DNA of 14,852 nt from CAZBDV01 sp964490765. GTDB taxonomy: Bacteria; Cloacimonadota; Cloacimonadia; Cloacimonadales; JAJBBL01. Where the stretch lies: positions 1-14,852 of the forward strand of contig CAZBDV010000045.1 of the NCBI GenBank assembly GCA_964490765.1, read 5' to 3'. Positions 14,132-14,852 of the stretch are shown in pieces (the stretch's first letter is position 1; every line of letters starts with the position of its first letter). The notes under the pieces were generated by a model, which saw only the letters and a program-made list of their open reading frames with translations, did not search any database and was not told where the DNA came from. The position numbers and the translations under genes are program-made.

Positions 14132-14430
14132 TAATACCTCCTGGATTTTTGGTCTGGGGATACGAGATCACTTATCGGGTTTAAAAAAGTAGGAGAAATG
14201 GATAGAGCGGTAATACAAAACGAAAAGAATAGTATCATAGGAAACTCCATTAAGGGTTTTAAAGGGTTAAGGTAAGTTGTTTAAGTTTATGAAGTTGAAG
14301 CAGACATATAATTGACAGATTTTATTATATTGTAACGTCTAAAGGGGTAATGTAAAGTTATTTCCCGTTGGAGAACATTTTTTTTACGATAAGAACGCAA
14401 CTTAATTATTCCCATTAAATTATCATAATT
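14132..14430. other. Leader region of the AAA+ gene
   Basis: About 300 bp without a supported gene. On the minus strand a TATAAT near 14325-14331 has a weak -35 and would give a leader of about 190 nt. A plus-strand 25-codon frame (14198-14275, starting MDRAVIQNEKN) has AGGAG only 2-3 nt from its ATG and is not convincing. On the plus strand TTGACA at 14312-14317 is a perfect -35 box but has no good -10 partner. Confidence 0.35.
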
Positions 14431-14556
14431 TTAAAGGAGTTTATTTCTCAGGATACTCATCATAGAAGAAGGAAAAGACTTTAAAAACTTTAAACTCATT
14501 AGTAAAGAAGATAAACCTATATCATCCATGCAATAAACACAACCATCCCACATCAT
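14431..14556 (-). CDS. Orphan 41-aa small protein with a CxxC motif
   Basis: ATG 14556 follows AAGGAG (14566-14571) with 9 nt spacing, and the frame runs 41 codons to TAA. The N-terminus MMWDGCVYCMDD contains Cys6-x-x-Cys9. The rest is Leu/Ser/Met-rich with Lys (LSSLLMSLKFLKSF), able to form an amphipathic or membrane-associated helix. A well-spaced promoter lies upstream in the expected position, so promoter, ribosome site and frame agree. I do not recognise the protein. It is the last feature before the AAA+ gene on the same strand, about 300 bp away, and could be a small regulator, a toxin-like peptide or a leader ORF of that locus. Confidence 0.5.
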   Translation of the reverse strand: MMWDGCVYCMDDIGLSSLLMSLKFLKSFPSSMMSILRNKLL

Positions 14557-14597
14557 ATTATCTTTCTCCTTATCTTATCCCTACAACACTGATAGTT

Positions 14598-14625
14598 ATT
14601 ATACAACTTTTTTGGAAAAAGTAAA
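14598..14625 (-). promoter_or_regulatory. Promoter of the 41-aa ORF
   Basis: A perfect TATAAT (14598-14603, minus strand) with TTTACT (14620-14625, four of six to TTGACA) 16 bp upstream. The predicted start near 14591 is about 20 nt before the AAGGAG site and 35 nt before the ATG at 14556, a normal leader length. Confidence 0.5.
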
Positions 14626-14852
14626 CATCAACCTTTATTGTAGTCGTTGAAAAATCGTTCCGAGCCTTTCACGATGGGCATTTTGGACAGGTATTTTTTT
14701 TCTCTCTTGGAGTTGTTTTACGGTAAGCGTTATGTTATTATGAAAAATTTAATTGGTGTATGATATTCATGTATAGTGAACATTGTTGATACAAAAAAGT
14801 CAAGTCCTAAATGTTGGTGTAAAATTATAACTCATTGTTCAATCTCCCACTT
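14626..14852. other. Right-edge region without supported genes
   Basis: No gene is supported. A plus-strand 29-codon frame (14674-14763, starting MGILDRYFFSLLELFYGKRY) lacks any ribosome site. A minus-strand 11-codon frame near the edge (MSYNFTPTFRT) has GGAG about 8 nt upstream but is too short to judge. The stretch at about 14651-14690 is GC-richer than its surroundings and could belong to a repeat whose other copies lie outside the window. Confidence 0.3.

Noticed and set aside
14198..14275. Plus-strand 25-codon frame divergent from the AAA+ gene.
   Set aside because: AGGAG is only 2-3 nt from the ATG, no promoter is clear, and the product shows no recognisable feature.

Overview
The window is AT-rich bacterial DNA. 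Every gene except one small membrane protein lies on the minus strand, so transcription runs from high to low coordinates. Most genes have a clear Shine-Dalgarno site (AAGGAG or AGGAGG class), which argues against Bacteroidota. The low-complexity 7-8 bp arrays at the left edge, the composite intergenic repeat and the decayed IS4-type element suggest a Gram-negative anaerobe, possibly of the FCB or Cloacimonadota type. That assignment is a weak inference, because there is no rRNA or universal marker gene.

Layout. 1-180: three short tandem arrays. 217-6328: mixed chromosomal genes, namely a transglutaminase-like/TPR protein with an 18-codon ORF overlapping its start, a DUF4345-like membrane protein, a stand-alone E2/chloramphenicol-acetyltransferase-fold protein, a CPBP membrane protease, a composite repeat (3929-4223), an 85-aa orphan protein and a KtrB/TrkH potassium transporter. 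6532-7259: the C-terminal part of an IS4-type transposase with two in-frame stops. 7260-7481: the only plus-strand gene. 7599-14131: a more AT-rich, accessory-looking series of minus-strand genes. In transcription order these are an AAA+ ATPase, a NusG paralogue with a long lysine-rich linker, a Sel1-repeat protein, a GIY-YIG nuclease, an orphan gene whose frame is split by an amber codon, a highly charged 72-aa protein, a 70-aa protein and an uncharacterised protein with WYPSAG and Gly-rich motifs. 14132-14852: mostly non-coding, but with a 41-codon ORF that has its own promoter and Shine-Dalgarno site.

How they may work together. The best candidate for an undescribed unit is the AAA+ / NusG-paralogue / Sel1 set (10526-14131). 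A remodelling ATPase, an elongation-factor paralogue and a protein-interaction scaffold share a strand, and the last two are only 11 bp apart. The nuclease and the orphan pairs downstream would suit a defence or mobile island, but no gene here is a recognised member of a named defence system. Functions for the orphan genes are not claimed.
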